In this document: positions 25,216 through 34,629 of the stretch, piece by piece | How positions within the stretch are numbered: the first letter of the stretch is position 1 | Layout of the letters: every line of letters begins with the position of its first letter | DNA from: Cyanophora paradoxa | Lineage: Eukaryota; Glaucocystophyceae; Cyanophorales; Cyanophoraceae | Reading direction: 5' to 3' | DNA length: 64,000 nt | Assembly (NCBI GenBank): GCA_004431415.1 | Contig: QPMI01000127.1 | Coordinates: forward strand, 186,001-250,000 | Translations under genes and position numbers: made by a program | Notes under the pieces: model-generated | Told to the model about the DNA's origin: nothing | The model's database searches: none | What the model saw: only the letters and a program-made list of their open reading frames with translations

Positions 25216-27353
25216 ATGCGGTCCCGCCCGATTCGCCTCGGTAGTTTGGAGGAAGTCGACATGATTCCGAATCCTTGCTACATCGGGCGCGCCGCGCTTG
25301 AGCACAAGCCGGACTTGCATGTGCTGGTATCTAAGATGCGGGAGAAGGTGCGCACGCGGCGGCGCGTCCGCGCTGTCTCGGCTGAGCGCGCGCATCTCGC
25401 AGGCGCTTCTCCGCGAGATGTTCGACAACGGCATGGCGCCGGAGGATGTGCATCGATACCAGCTGTATCGGGCGGCGCGGATCCACAAGCTGATCGACCC
25501 GGCCGTCGAGGAGAGCGCGTACTACGTGGCGAGCTACGCAAAACCCGCAGACGTGTTCTACTGCCAGACTTGCTTTACGCCCTGCTCGGCGGGTTTCGTG
25601 GCGCTGGAGGTCTGCGCCGGCTGCAGAGGGTCCGTGTTGCTCGGCTGCGAGATCTCAACGGCGCGCTCGGCCGCTGTCAAGACCCAGCCTACCTGGTCCC
25701 ATATCGCCGCGTTCCGACAACCTTGGGAGACCACGTTTGAGCTGTTCAAGCTCCTATACGATGCCTGCCGTAATGTGCTCTGGCGCCTCGGATACTCGGT
25801 GGCGGCGACCGAGCTCTGCAACGCCGTGCGCCCCTGACCCCTCTGCGCACTCCTGCTGCCGTGACGCGCGCCAGCAGCTTCATCGCGCATTCCCCGAGCT
25901 AGGAGGCTGGGACATGGCCAACCTTGTCTCCCTTATCGGCACGGGAACCAAGGTCTCCTCCCGCGCCCTCGCCCCGCCCCCGCCCGCGCCCCCCCTGGCC
26001 GACGTGTGTCGCAGAAACCGCTCAAGATCGGCGGGCCCGACGACTCCGACGACTCCGGCGGGCCCGGCGGCTCCGGCGGGCCCGACGACTCCGGCGGCTC
26101 CGGCGGGCACCCTGCCGCTAGCCCGACGGACCCGCCCGCCCAGCAGACGCCCCCGCCCCGCACCCGCATCCTTCTCCGCTCCCCCGCCACCGGCTCCGGG
26201 GGCGGCTGCCCCGTCTCAGGCCGAGGTTCGCCCCGCCCCTCCCGCAGCCCGCCCTGGCTCACGCCCCCGCAGACTGATGTTATCACCGTCACCTCATCGG
26301 ACGACGACGGCCGGGGGCCGCCGCCCCCCGTCCGCCGGGCTCCGCCGCCCCCCGCCCGCCCGCTGTTCCCCACCGCCCGGACGACGCGGGTGTCGGTCGC
26401 TCGCTCGCCGGGGCCGACGCCGCCGGCCAAGGCGACCGCGGCCAAGGCGACCGCGGCCAAGGCAGCCGCGCGAAAGCGCGCCCGAGGGGCGGCCGCGGGC
26501 ACGCGCCGCAAGGCCGCGGGGGCAGGCGGAGGGCGGCGCCTGCCCCCGCCCCGCCAAGAAGACGAAGAAGGCGGCGGCGGAGGAGGAGGAGGAGGAGGAG
26601 GACGACGAGGATGCGGAGGAGGACACCAAGGAGGGCAGCGGCAGCGAGAGTGGCGGCGAGGGCGGCGAGGGCGGCCCCGCCGCAGGCGGCGGGGCGAGCG
26701 ACGACGACGGCGGCGACGGCGACGACGACGGCGGCGACGGCGACGACGACGGCGGCGACGACGGCGGGGGCGCGCAGGAGCGCGAGGCCGCCCCCGCCCG
26801 TCCCGTCCGTCCCGCGCAGCGGCCGTCGCCGCGGTCTCTCGCATCTCGGCGAGCCTCCAGGCGTCGGAGCTGGCTCCGCCGCCCCCCCGGAGGCGGCGGC
26901 GGCGATCCCGCCCCCGAGGAGGTGACTCTTTCCGGCCGCCCCCGCATCGTCCCCGCCGCCGCGCCGCCGCCGCCCTTCGCGCCGCCGCCGAGCAAGGCGG
27001 AGGTGCGGCGCAAGGCGGCCTGGGACATCCTGTCACAGCTGCCGGGGATTCTCGGCGCCCGCACGCCCGAGGAGGTCTCGCTCCAGGGGAAACGGGGCCT
27101 TGTATCGGTCTTCCGGCACATCCTCTGGGCCTGCGAGCCGCTGGCGAAGGCCACGCGTGGCGCCCGAGAGATTATGGACCGCGCCCGCAAGCTCACATCC
27201 CCCGAGGAAGTCTACAAGGAGCTCATCTGGGCAACCCGCGTCGTGGGCCCGGATCAACTGGCGGATCCGTGCACGTTCTCGCGGCTCTTCTCTCTGTACG
27301 ATTCGAAAGAGCTCGTCCTAGGTCACCTAGCTCGTGTAGATCCGGTAGACTGA
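25216..27353 (+). CDS. Spliced gene 3: about 5 exons, Cys-rich plus acidic/Lys-rich protein
   Basis: Proposed exons: 25216-25347, 25403-25825, 25875-25952, 26015-26512, 26559-27353 (642 codons). Introns 1-3 are 55, 49 and 62 nt with donors GTGCGC, GTGCGC, GTCTCC and CAG acceptors. The fourth break (26513-26558) has no GT donor: it would be a GC-AG intron, a one-base indel in a G/C run, or part of a longer intron starting at GTGTCG near 26388. The product has a CQTCFTPC ... CAGC zinc-like cluster in exon 2, a GGPDDS-repeat linker, Lys/Ala AKATAAKA repeats, Glu/Asp tracts (26580-26770) and a helical C-terminal domain. Exon 1 is 132 nt with a phase-0 intron, exactly as in spliced gene 2. Confidence 0.65.
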
Positions 27354-27402
27354 TTCAATCCCTGTGCATTTCTTCGATTCCTGTAATTACTTCCCTCTCC
27401 CT

Positions 27403-27922
27403 TCACACTGCTGCATTTTGCGGGCCCTCTCCGAGCAGCTGGGCCACGAGGTCGGCGATGGTGGCCTCCTCCACGGCGGGATCGGGGCCTGCGGCGGGCG
27501 AGGGCGGCGCGGCGGGCGGGGGCGGCCAGGCGCTCGGGACGTGGATCGCGGCCACGGGACGGGGGCAGGCGGGGCGCGCCGAGGCCCCGGCGGGGAGGCG
27601 GGCGGCGGGGCGCCGCGGGGCGGGGCGCGGGGCGCGGGCGCACCATCATCTCCTCGGTACGCCCCGCGACCACGGCGAGGTCGCGGGCGTGGGCCGCCGA
27701 GGCGGCCTCCAGGGTGCGTATGCGGGAGAGGAGGGGCCCGAGGGCCGCCACGAACGCGGAGCCCACCGTGGCGACGCTGTCCTCGCAGAGGGCGGTGCGC
27801 GCCTCGAGGGCCCGGAGGGCGGCGCGCGCCGGGGCGGCGAACTCGTCGTGCACGGCGGCGAGCTCGTCGACGCGGGCGCGAAGGGAGGCGGCGTCGAGCC
27901 GGGCGCGGGTCGCGGGCTCCAT
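27403..27922 (-). CDS. Coiled-coil protein, frame broken in the middle
   Basis: From ATG 27922 the frame encodes a clear coiled coil (LRARVDELAAVHDEFAAPAR, ALEARTALCEDSVATVGSAF). The last convincing segment (EEATIADLVAQLLGEGPQNA then AV-stop at 27403) is in another frame; the unshifted frame ends at 27323 inside the convergent spliced gene. The break falls in a long C/G-rich proline region, ~27450-27640. A one-base error, a true frameshift, or an intron (a GTGCGC lies at ~27640) are all possible. Confidence 0.5.
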
Positions 27923-28002
27923 TCCGGTGCGCCTTGGGAGGGGGCGCACCTTTTGTGGCCCCCGAAAAGAACGTGACCGCTAGCAGTAAGGAACGGGCGG
28001 GG

Positions 28003-29271
28003 ATGGCGACGTCGGCCATAAAGAATGTCGCGATGACGGGCCTGAAGCTCGGCATGGCGGCCGGAAGGATGGGCGCCAAGCTGGCGGGGTCGAGGCTCTC
28101 CGCGCTCGCGGGAAAGTCCCTGGCCGTCGGCACCAAGGGAGGCACTTCGCTCGGCGCGAAGCTGGCGAGCAAGTCGAAGGGCTTCGCGAAGGAGGTCGTC
28201 CAGGACGTCGTGGTGCAGGCCGCGATGACGGGCGGGCTCGCGGCGGCCTCGGGGGTGTTCAAGAGCCCCGAACTCCCGGACGGTAAGGGGGGGAGCCAGA
28301 CGGAGGAGGAACTGAAGCTGATCGCCAAGGAGAAGGAGGCGCTGGCCGGCGACCTGCTGAAGGCGATCAACGAGATGGAGAAGGCGGAGCTGCAGGTCCG
28401 GCTCGCAGCGGTCGACCGGTACGAGAAGGAAATGCGCGAGCTCCGGGCGGGGGAGCGCAAGGTGCGCGAGGAGATGGCGAACCTGCGCAGGGAGAGCGTG
28501 GCGGCCTGGGCGAAGGAGATGACCGCCCAGTCCGCCGAGGATCGGCTGATGGCGCTCAAGAAGGTGGAGGAGAACCTGATCCCCTCGGGCCTGTACCTCT
28601 TCCAGCCCGACGGCACGGAGAAGGAGCAGTACTTCTTCATCCCCGACGCGCTGCTGTCCCCGGGTGCGCTGGGTCCCGAGGGGCTCGCCATCCTCCCGAA
28701 CCGGGTCCTGCAAATCGATGCGAAGATGACCTTCAGGGGGTTCCTCGACAAGTACCCCGGGGTCGCGCCCTGGCTCACGCCCGGCAAGGTGGAGCTCGAC
28801 GACCTCAACAAGTTCCTCGAGGAGCTCACCGCCGTCGCGGCCGAAAACATCGAGAGCGCCGAGGACTTCTTCAAGGAGATCGACGAGGCCTTTCAGTTGG
28901 GCTGGTTCAAGGAGGAGGAGGTTCACGACTGGCATTTCTGGGACGAGTGGACCCCCGCCGCGAGCTACGCGAGCTTCGCGGCCCTCCTGGACTTGCAGAT
29001 CGGGGAGGAGGAGCGCGCGGGGAAGATCCAGAGCTCGAGCAGGTCGCCCCCATCCGACCAGCTCGACGCGCCCCCCGGCGTCGTCAGCCTGGCGGACGTG
29101 GCGGGCGAGATCGAGTCCCGCCCCCTCATCACCGCCGGCCGGGTCACCCCCTCCGGCGCCGCGGGGTCGCGGTCGTCGTCCTCGTCGAATGATGCGCTCG
29201 TGTGGGGCGCGGGGGGCGCGGTGCTGCTGGCGGCGATCGCCGCGGTCGTGATCGCGCGCAGACGGCGGTGA
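28003..29271 (+). CDS. Tail-anchored protein with coiled coil
   Basis: 422 residues from ATG 28003. N-terminal Gly/Ala/Lys-rich amphipathic helices, a coiled coil at ~110-190 (EEELKLIAKEKEALAGDLLK ...), a globular middle with several aromatic residues (YLFQPDGTEKEQYFFIPDAL, VHDWHFWDEW), a Ser-rich spacer, then one C-terminal transmembrane helix (GAGGAVLLAAIAAVVIARRRR region). The topology matches virion inner-membrane proteins of nucleocytoviruses. Confidence 0.75.
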   Translation: MATSAIKNVAMTGLKLGMAAGRMGAKLAGSRLSALAGKSLAVGTKGGTSLGAKLASKSKGFAKEVVQDVVVQAAMTGGLAAASGVFKSPELPDGKGGSQTEEELKLIAKEKEALAGDLLKAINEMEKAELQVRLAAVDRYEKEMRELRAGERKVREEMANLRRESVAAWAKEMTAQSAEDRLMALKKVEENLIPSGLYLFQPDGTEKEQYFFIPDALLSPGALGPEGLAILPNRVLQIDAKMTFRGFLDKYPGVAPWLTPGKVELDDLNKFLEELTAVAAENIESAEDFFKEIDEAFQLGWFKEEEVHDWHFWDEWTPAASYASFAALLDLQIGEEERAGKIQSSSRSPPSDQLDAPPGVVSLADVAGEIESRPLITAGRVTPSGAAGSRSSSSSNDALVWGAGGAVLLAAIAAVVIARRRR

Positions 29272-29322
29272 GAGCCCCCAAGGCGGGCCAGAATTTATCG
29301 GGCGCGAGTGGTAGTAGAGAAC

Positions 29323-29559
29323 ATGGGCGTGTTTTCAATTCTCACGTCCCCCATTCGGGCGGTGGGCAGCACGCTCGGTCTCGTCGGGTCCTCGACCGTC
29401 GGCGGGCTCGGCGTCGGCGGCCTGATCGGCGGGCTGACCGGCAGCAGGAGCTCGTCGAGCTCGTCGAGCTCGTCGAGCTTTCTCCTGGGCGTCGTGATCA
29501 CGCTCGTCATCGTCGCCCTCATCCTGGGCCTCCTCTTCTACGCCGTGCTCCGGCGGTGA
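29323..29559 (+). CDS. Small tail-anchored protein with poly-Ser
   Basis: 78 residues. N-terminal ILTSPIRAVGSTLGLVG, Gly-rich stretch, a run of ten serines encoded by an AGCTCGTCG repeat (29449-29480), and a C-terminal transmembrane helix (LLGVVITLVIVALILGLLFY). Likely a virion membrane protein like its upstream neighbour. The leader contains AATTTATCGGGCGC. Confidence 0.7.
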   Translation: MGVFSILTSPIRAVGSTLGLVGSSTVGGLGVGGLIGGLTGSRSSSSSSSSSSFLLGVVITLVIVALILGLLFYAVLRR

Positions 29560-29605
29560 TCGCGAACAAATATGTTCGCCCAGGTTGAAGGGGCCGCTCC
29601 ACTAA

Positions 29606-30835
29606 ATGTCCGCTAGGTTGCTCGGCAGCGTTCCTTCCCTTCCTACCTTTCGCGCCCCTGGGGCCCCTAGCGCCCCTACCATCCGCCCCGTCGACGGCCT
29701 CAACCTCGGCACCGTTCGAGCCCCCGGGACCGATTTCAGCACCCCAGACATCGGTTATCGGCCGCCGAGCGTAGTCGGGAGGCCGGGCGACCTGGGCTCC
29801 AGCCTCGACATCGACTCCGCGATCTCGCGCCCCCAGACGGGAGCCGGGACCGGTGGGGTGGGCGACATCGGGACCGTGCGGGCCGGCGCGGGCGACATCA
29901 ACACGCGGACCGGGACGGCGGGGAGCGCGGATCTGGATGCACGATTCGGCGACACGATATCGACGCGCCCGCGCGAGAGCGACATGGACGCCGCCGCCGC
30001 AAGCAGACTGGACATCAACAAGAAGGTCGTACTGGAGATGCCGACCCCCTCGAAGCAGTGGTCGACGACTAAGAGGGTCACGGTGGGCGTCGTGGCGGGC
30101 ATCGGCGGCCTGATCGGCCTCAACGTCGTGTCGAATCTGATCAAAGACACGAGCGACAAGCTCACCGGTGTGGGGAAGGAGGACGAGAAGGACAAGGACA
30201 CCCCGCCGCCCACCCCGCCGCCCAACCCGCCCCCAGGCACCCCGGGGAACGACCCGAACAAGAACAAAACCATCAACACGGGCGGCCAGAACGCCCAGCT
30301 CCAGAACAAGGCGACGGGGGACGAGCCGCCGCTGCCTCCGGGGCTGCCGAACGACGCGATCTACGACCCCGAGACAAACCTGTACTACGACGCCAAGACG
30401 GGGGAGCCCATCGTCGACAAGCAGGGGCTCCCCGTCATGTACATCCCGCCCTTCCTGCCCCAGGACCCTAGGGTCTGCATGATGGACCCGGAGTCGGGGG
30501 CCTACTTCAACCCCAAGACCATGGAGTGGTACGTCGACGAGAACGGCGACCCCATCCTGAACCCCTGGTCGGCGGCCGTGAAAAGCGCCAAGCAGCGGCG
30601 CCTGATATTCATCAGACGCCCCAGCCTCCCACGAAACACGTTCCACTCGTCCTCGCGCCCCTTCATGGGCTCCGGCGGCCTGTCCGCGTCCGCGTCTGAG
30701 AATAGTTTGATCGCGCGCCCCACCTTTGCTACCTTGTCCTTCCACGCCGGGAACACGTCGTCGGTGAAAGTCTTCTTGAACTCGCCCACGAGGACGGTCG
30801 GGTCGACCATGCCCGCAGGGTCGAGGCGTGCGTGA
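29606..30835 (+). CDS. Membrane protein with YDPxTxxYYD repeats, 3' end overlaps antisense gene
   Basis: 409 residues as open. N-terminal disordered Gly/Ser/Thr region; one membrane helix around residue 155 (VGVVAGIGGLIGLNVVSNLI); a Pro-rich linker; two copies of a WW/OCRE-like unit (IYDPETNLYYDAKTGEPIVD and MMDPESGAYFNPKTMEWYVD). After about 30600 (KSAKQRR) the reading frame is the antisense of the convergent 30502-32088 gene and does not look real, so the natural C-terminus is probably near there and its stop is missing. Confidence 0.65.
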   Translation: MSARLLGSVPSLPTFRAPGAPSAPTIRPVDGLNLGTVRAPGTDFSTPDIGYRPPSVVGRPGDLGSSLDIDSAISRPQTGAGTGGVGDIGTVRAGAGDINTRTGTAGSADLDARFGDTISTRPRESDMDAAAASRLDINKKVVLEMPTPSKQWSTTKRVTVGVVAGIGGLIGLNVVSNLIKDTSDKLTGVGKEDEKDKDTPPPTPPPNPPPGTPGNDPNKNKTINTGGQNAQLQNKATGDEPPLPPGLPNDAIYDPETNLYYDAKTGEPIVDKQGLPVMYIPPFLPQDPRVCMMDPESGAYFNPKTMEWYVDENGDPILNPWSAAVKSAKQRRLIFIRRPSLPRNTFHSSSRPFMGSGGLSASASENSLIARPTFATLSFHAGNTSSVKVFLNSPTRTVGSTMPAGSRRA

Positions 30836-32088
30836 ACTCTTTCGTAGGCGGCCCATGCCAGGGAGGGTGTTGCCTCCCCCCATCTGGGGCGCTCCCTTTG
30901 CGGTACGGCCTCAATGAGGTACGCCACCTCCGCTGGGTTCAAGTTGACAAAGTGGATGTCCCCGACCCTCAGTCCCGTCTCGGAAGCGAAGCGGTTGGCT
31001 GGCCCCTCGCGTTGACCGCCTCCCTCGTCGCTCCCGCTCCTTGACGAGGCGGACTGCGACGACGCTGCGCGCGACCCCGACCGGGTGCTTCCCCGCGACG
31101 ACTCTGCCCCCCAGGGCCTGGGAAGGTCGCGTGGGGAAACGATGTCCCATAGGGACCCAAGGAACTCCTCGAGCCTGCCCCTTCCGGGCGTGCGACCACC
31201 TCCCTCGAGGTCGTGAATCGGGAGATCGTCGCCCTCGTGGGACCCCTGTCCGATCTTGGGTTTGAAGAGCTGCGGCACCGCCGGGGCCGTTTGCGGGCGC
31301 GTGCGTGCAGGGGGTCCCGGGTCCAGGATAGGTGGTACGATCGCCGAAGGCGGCAGGGTAACCGGAGATGGCGGCGTCGCGGCGAACGATCCGGGGCGTC
31401 TCCCCGGGGTCATCGCGGCGAGCACACCCGGCGAGAGGACGTCCGTCCCGATGGAGCCCGACCCAGCGTTCGAGGCGGGCGAGCCACCAGCTGCAGGGGC
31501 CGCCGTTGGGCCGGGAGTCATCGATCCGCCGCTGGAAACGGGCGAGAGGGGGCGGAAGGAGCTGGTTGCGGTGGGCTTCTCGCGCGGGGGGGGCGGGAGC
31601 GGTGCAGACATTGGACGAGGCGGCGGCGGCGGCGGCGGCCTTGCCCCCAGCAGATAGTTCGCCCCGAGCGGCCGCTTCCCTTTCCAACGGGCGATCTGGA
31701 CCGGATCGACGTTGGGAAATTCGAAACCCTCGACAGGGGCGCGGAAACCCTGTTCCTTGAGTTTCTCCACAAGGGCCGCGTTCTGGCGCGCATCGAACTC
31801 CGCTAGCTCTCTCAGTCGTTCCTCTGTGAAGTTCCTGTTTCCCTCTTCAAATTCGGCCTGCTTTCTCTGTTCCCTCGCCTCCTCCTGCGTCCGAAGAAAC
31901 CGTTCAATCTCTTGGGCCCGTTCGGTTTCTATGTCCTCCGGTCGCCGGTCTATGGGCGCGGGTTCGCCTCCTACACCTCCCACCGTCAACGGGCGTCTTT
32001 GGAGGGGCCGGCTAACGACCCCTTTCACGAATCTCAAGAGGTTTTTCCGCTCCGTGTCCACTCGCCTAAATGCGTCGATCGCGTTCAT
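30502..32088 (-). CDS. Proline-rich/charged protein, 3' end overlaps antisense gene
   Basis: 528 residues from ATG 32088. N-terminal helix (AIDAFRRVDTERKNLLRFVK), a coiled coil with many Glu/Arg (AQEIERFLRTQEEAREQRKQ), a long Pro-rich linker, a Ser/Arg-rich patch (RGSTRSGSRAASSQSASSRS), then a folded C-terminal domain (RVGDIHFVNLNPAEVAYLIE, LVGEFKKTFTDDVFPAWKDK). The part downstream of about 30600 is antisense to a convincing repeat of the convergent gene, so the true end is probably near NIRRR. Unknown, probably structural. Confidence 0.65.
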   Translation of the reverse strand: MNAIDAFRRVDTERKNLLRFVKGVVSRPLQRRPLTVGGVGGEPAPIDRRPEDIETERAQEIERFLRTQEEAREQRKQAEFEEGNRNFTEERLRELAEFDARQNAALVEKLKEQGFRAPVEGFEFPNVDPVQIARWKGKRPLGANYLLGARPPPPPPPRPMSAPLPPPPREKPTATSSFRPLSPVSSGGSMTPGPTAAPAAGGSPASNAGSGSIGTDVLSPGVLAAMTPGRRPGSFAATPPSPVTLPPSAIVPPILDPGPPARTRPQTAPAVPQLFKPKIGQGSHEGDDLPIHDLEGGGRTPGRGRLEEFLGSLWDIVSPRDLPRPWGAESSRGSTRSGSRAASSQSASSRSGSDEGGGQREGPANRFASETGLRVGDIHFVNLNPAEVAYLIEAVPQRERPRWGEATPSLAWAAYERVHARLDPAGMVDPTVLVGEFKKTFTDDVFPAWKDKVAKVGRAIKLFSDADADRPPEPMKGREDEWNVFRGRLGRLMNIRRRCLALFTAADQGFRMGSPFSSTYHSMVLGLK

Positions 32089-32143
32089 CAATAGTCTTCA
32101 GTGAGTGCACGCCAAAAATTATCCAACCTGGACAGTGAGAACA

Positions 32144-34117
32144 ATGGGGGGGCCATTCTATGAGGATATGTACAGTGATCTTGCACCGGCAACGGACGCC
32201 ACTCATGGCGTGGACATCTCATCTGTGTGGCATGCGCTCCACCCAGTGTTATCTGGGAGCAGCACCTGCAGCAGTCGCTACCACGTGGACCTCCGCAACA
32301 AGTTGCAAGGCTTGACGCAAATTGCCACAACAGAAGGCGCCCGGGAGCTGAAGGGCCCGAGCGAGAGCGTGGTGGCACGGAGGGCGGCGGTCGTTGCCTA
32401 CGCCAGATGGGTCGTTTGTGCATTTCTCTGCTCCCAGGCAGCGACCGTGATACAAACACTGCTCAAGATCGCCCAGGAAGCCAGTGGTGGGAAAGACAGG
32501 ATTAAGAACCTGTCATCGCTTACACACAGTGGAATTTTGGACAAAGTCGGACTCGGCAGGTCCGAGAAATGGAAGGTGTTTGCGGAGAGGGTTTACAAAG
32601 TCCTCGTGGCATTTGCCACTGCAATCAGAGGGGTGGAACTCCCTGGCGTGTGTCAATCTCCGGATGCTGACATCGTTTTGCCCAGCGACGCCGCCGTGCC
32701 GGACGCAGGGGAAAACCTGCGAAGCAAGTGCGTGGTGAGCCTCGTTAAAGTGGTTCTAGAGGCAGTAAAGAAGAGGGACGACCTGAAAGACGACGAGGCG
32801 AAGCGGGAGGCTGTGGCAGATATAAAGACCAAGCTCATCGGAAGTACTTTCTTCACTATGTGGCGTCCCATTCTTGTGGCATGCGACGTCATCTGCAGCA
32901 TCCTGAACGTGAACTTCAGTACGGGTTCGACCTGGGACCTTAAGAAGGACTACGACGCGGCCGCAATGAGAAATGAGTCAGACGTCGACGGCATCAGGTG
33001 GAACAGCGAGCCTTCCAATATACACCCGGCCATCGACGAGCTCGTGGCGCAGATTTGCACCGTCGCTGTTAGCCTGACCTCGGGTGACCTTGCAAACGTC
33101 GCTGCTATCGGGAAAGACATTGACTCGCGGAGAATTATCCCGAGCGACCGAACGGTGGCGGCCCTCATCGCAGCGACCGGCCACGGGAAGCACAGGAAGT
33201 CTCGCGGTCGCTCCCGCCGTGGGCGCGACGACGACGAGGACGGCGACAGCGACGACGACATGCAGACGTTCGCGGAGCTGATGTTCATGCAGAAGCTCAT
33301 GCAGGCCAACGCGGGCGCGGGGGGCGCAAACAATCTCTACGGCACTGGTAAGAAGCGGAGCTCCGGCCCCACCCCCGTCCCCTTCCCAGGCGCGATGAAC
33401 GGAAACCCTTTCGACCTGACTTCTCTTCTGATGTGGAAGGAGCTGATGAAGAAGGACGGCAAGAAGCCCGACTACATGGACATGATGTTCCCCCAGGTGG
33501 CCATGATGAACGCCATGGCGGGGCGTGGCAAGATCGGCGGCATGGACCCCACGGGCTTCGTGCCCGGCCTCAGCCCCTCGTGGCTGCCGTGGTTCATGAT
33601 GATGAAGGACAAGAAGAAGAAGGACGACGACGAGGAGGAGGAGGAGGGCAGCAGCTCTAAGAAGAAGCAGTGGGAGTTCAACCCCTACTTCGGCCTCGTG
33701 CCAACCGGCGGGATGGCCAAGTGGATGAAGATGGCCCCGCTCCTCGGGTGGCCCGGCATGGGCTTCCCGGGGGGCGGCGCCCCGGGCGTCGCCCCCGGCT
33801 ACCAGTACCAGGAGCCGCCGTCCCAGCCGCGCCCCCGCAGCCGCCGCGCCACCGCCCGCAACCGCCGCAACTCCTACCGCGCCGCCGTCGTGCGGGTCCG
33901 CTCCGCCCGCGCGCCGCCGGGCGCGGCCCCGACGGCCGCTTCCTGCCCACCGACGATCGCGACTACTGAGTGTCCTGCGGGGCCGCCGGCGCCGCGACCG
34001 CCGCGAACGGCCCGCCCGCCCCGTCGATCTTTCGGCCTTGCGCCACCGCCCGGCGCACGACCGCCGCGCACATGCGCAGAAAGGCCTCGGTGGGCAGGTC
34101 GCTCTTCGCCGAGTTGA
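32144..34117 (+). CDS. Large structural-type protein, helical N-terminus, Met/Gly/Pro-rich C-terminus
   Basis: 657 residues as open from ATG 32144. Residues ~1-350 are helical and globular (VVARRAAVVAYARWVVCAFL, MWRPILVACDVICSILNVNF). Then a GRSRRGRDDDEDGDSDDD charged patch, Met-rich helices (MFMQKLMQANAGAGG) and a basic Pro-rich end. After ~33890 another frame (+1 codon phase, ending DGRFLPTDDRDY-stop at 33969) has better codon usage and ends exactly where the antisense HNH gene ends, so a one-base shift is likely and the last ~50 residues as written may be wrong. The order of regions parallels the 45132-46574 protein. Confidence 0.65.
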   Translation: MGGPFYEDMYSDLAPATDATHGVDISSVWHALHPVLSGSSTCSSRYHVDLRNKLQGLTQIATTEGARELKGPSESVVARRAAVVAYARWVVCAFLCSQAATVIQTLLKIAQEASGGKDRIKNLSSLTHSGILDKVGLGRSEKWKVFAERVYKVLVAFATAIRGVELPGVCQSPDADIVLPSDAAVPDAGENLRSKCVVSLVKVVLEAVKKRDDLKDDEAKREAVADIKTKLIGSTFFTMWRPILVACDVICSILNVNFSTGSTWDLKKDYDAAAMRNESDVDGIRWNSEPSNIHPAIDELVAQICTVAVSLTSGDLANVAAIGKDIDSRRIIPSDRTVAALIAATGHGKHRKSRGRSRRGRDDDEDGDSDDDMQTFAELMFMQKLMQANAGAGGANNLYGTGKKRSSGPTPVPFPGAMNGNPFDLTSLLMWKELMKKDGKKPDYMDMMFPQVAMMNAMAGRGKIGGMDPTGFVPGLSPSWLPWFMMMKDKKKKDDDEEEEEGSSSKKKQWEFNPYFGLVPTGGMAKWMKMAPLLGWPGMGFPGGGAPGVAPGYQYQEPPSQPRPRSRRATARNRRNSYRAAVVRVRSARAPPGAAPTAASCPPTIATTECPAGPPAPRPPRTARPPRRSFGLAPPPGARPPRTCAERPRWAGRSSPS

Positions 34118-34544
34118 CCTGGGCGCACACGAGGTGCACGTTGTCGCGGGTGTACCCCCCTCTCGAGTCGATGCGGTCGAGGGAGGCGTTGCGGGGGTTC
34201 AGCTGCGTGCCGCGCCCCCCCTTGCCGCACCCGCCGGTGTGCGTCATGGGGAGCCCTGTGAGGGCGCAGCGCCCCCCCTGCGCCCGCCACATCGCGTGCA
34301 CGTCCTCCGCGGAGATGCCCAGCTCGCGCTTCCGCTGCGCGCACCTCGCGCGCGCCTGCATGTACACGCACTGCAGGTACGACCGCAGCCGCGAGCGGTA
34401 CCGCCGCTCCACCTCCCGCTGGCACGACTTGCAGTTCCACTGCAGGCCGTCGCGCGAGAGGGTCGCCTTGTGGAACTCGCCCCGCGGGAGCGTCCTCTGG
34501 CACCCGCCGCACTGCTTTGACTCGCCGGGGGCCGGGGGCGACAT
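33963..34544 (-). CDS. HNH endonuclease
   Basis: 193 residues. An N-terminal zinc finger (CGGCQRTLPRGEFHK ... CKSCQREVERRYR), like those of phage HNH proteins, then the nuclease core QGGRCALTGLPMTHTGGCGK, ASLDRIDSRGGYTRDNVHLV, NSAKSDLPTEAF. The D-R-I-D-S-x-G-G-Y signature is the same as in 16006-16674. Predicted to nick or cleave DNA; may be a free-standing homing nuclease. Confidence 0.8.
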   Translation of the reverse strand: MSPPAPGESKQCGGCQRTLPRGEFHKATLSRDGLQWNCKSCQREVERRYRSRLRSYLQCVYMQARARCAQRKRELGISAEDVHAMWRAQGGRCALTGLPMTHTGGCGKGGRGTQLNPRNASLDRIDSRGGYTRDNVHLVCAQVNSAKSDLPTEAFLRMCAAVVRRAVAQGRKIDGAGGPFAAVAAPAAPQDTQ

Positions 34545-34629
34545 CGCGGGGTGCCGTGGTCGCTGTCGGGTTCGGGGTTCTCTTTGGCTTCGGCCGCGAA
34601 GCAGTTCCGCGGCGGTCGAACGCGACGGC

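Noticed and set aside
26006-27976. 656-codon plus-strand ORF over spliced gene 3
   Set aside because: Only its first part (from 26015) is used as exon 4; beyond 26560 it is GGGGG/RRRRR shadow of the acidic frame and then antisense to the 27403-27922 gene.
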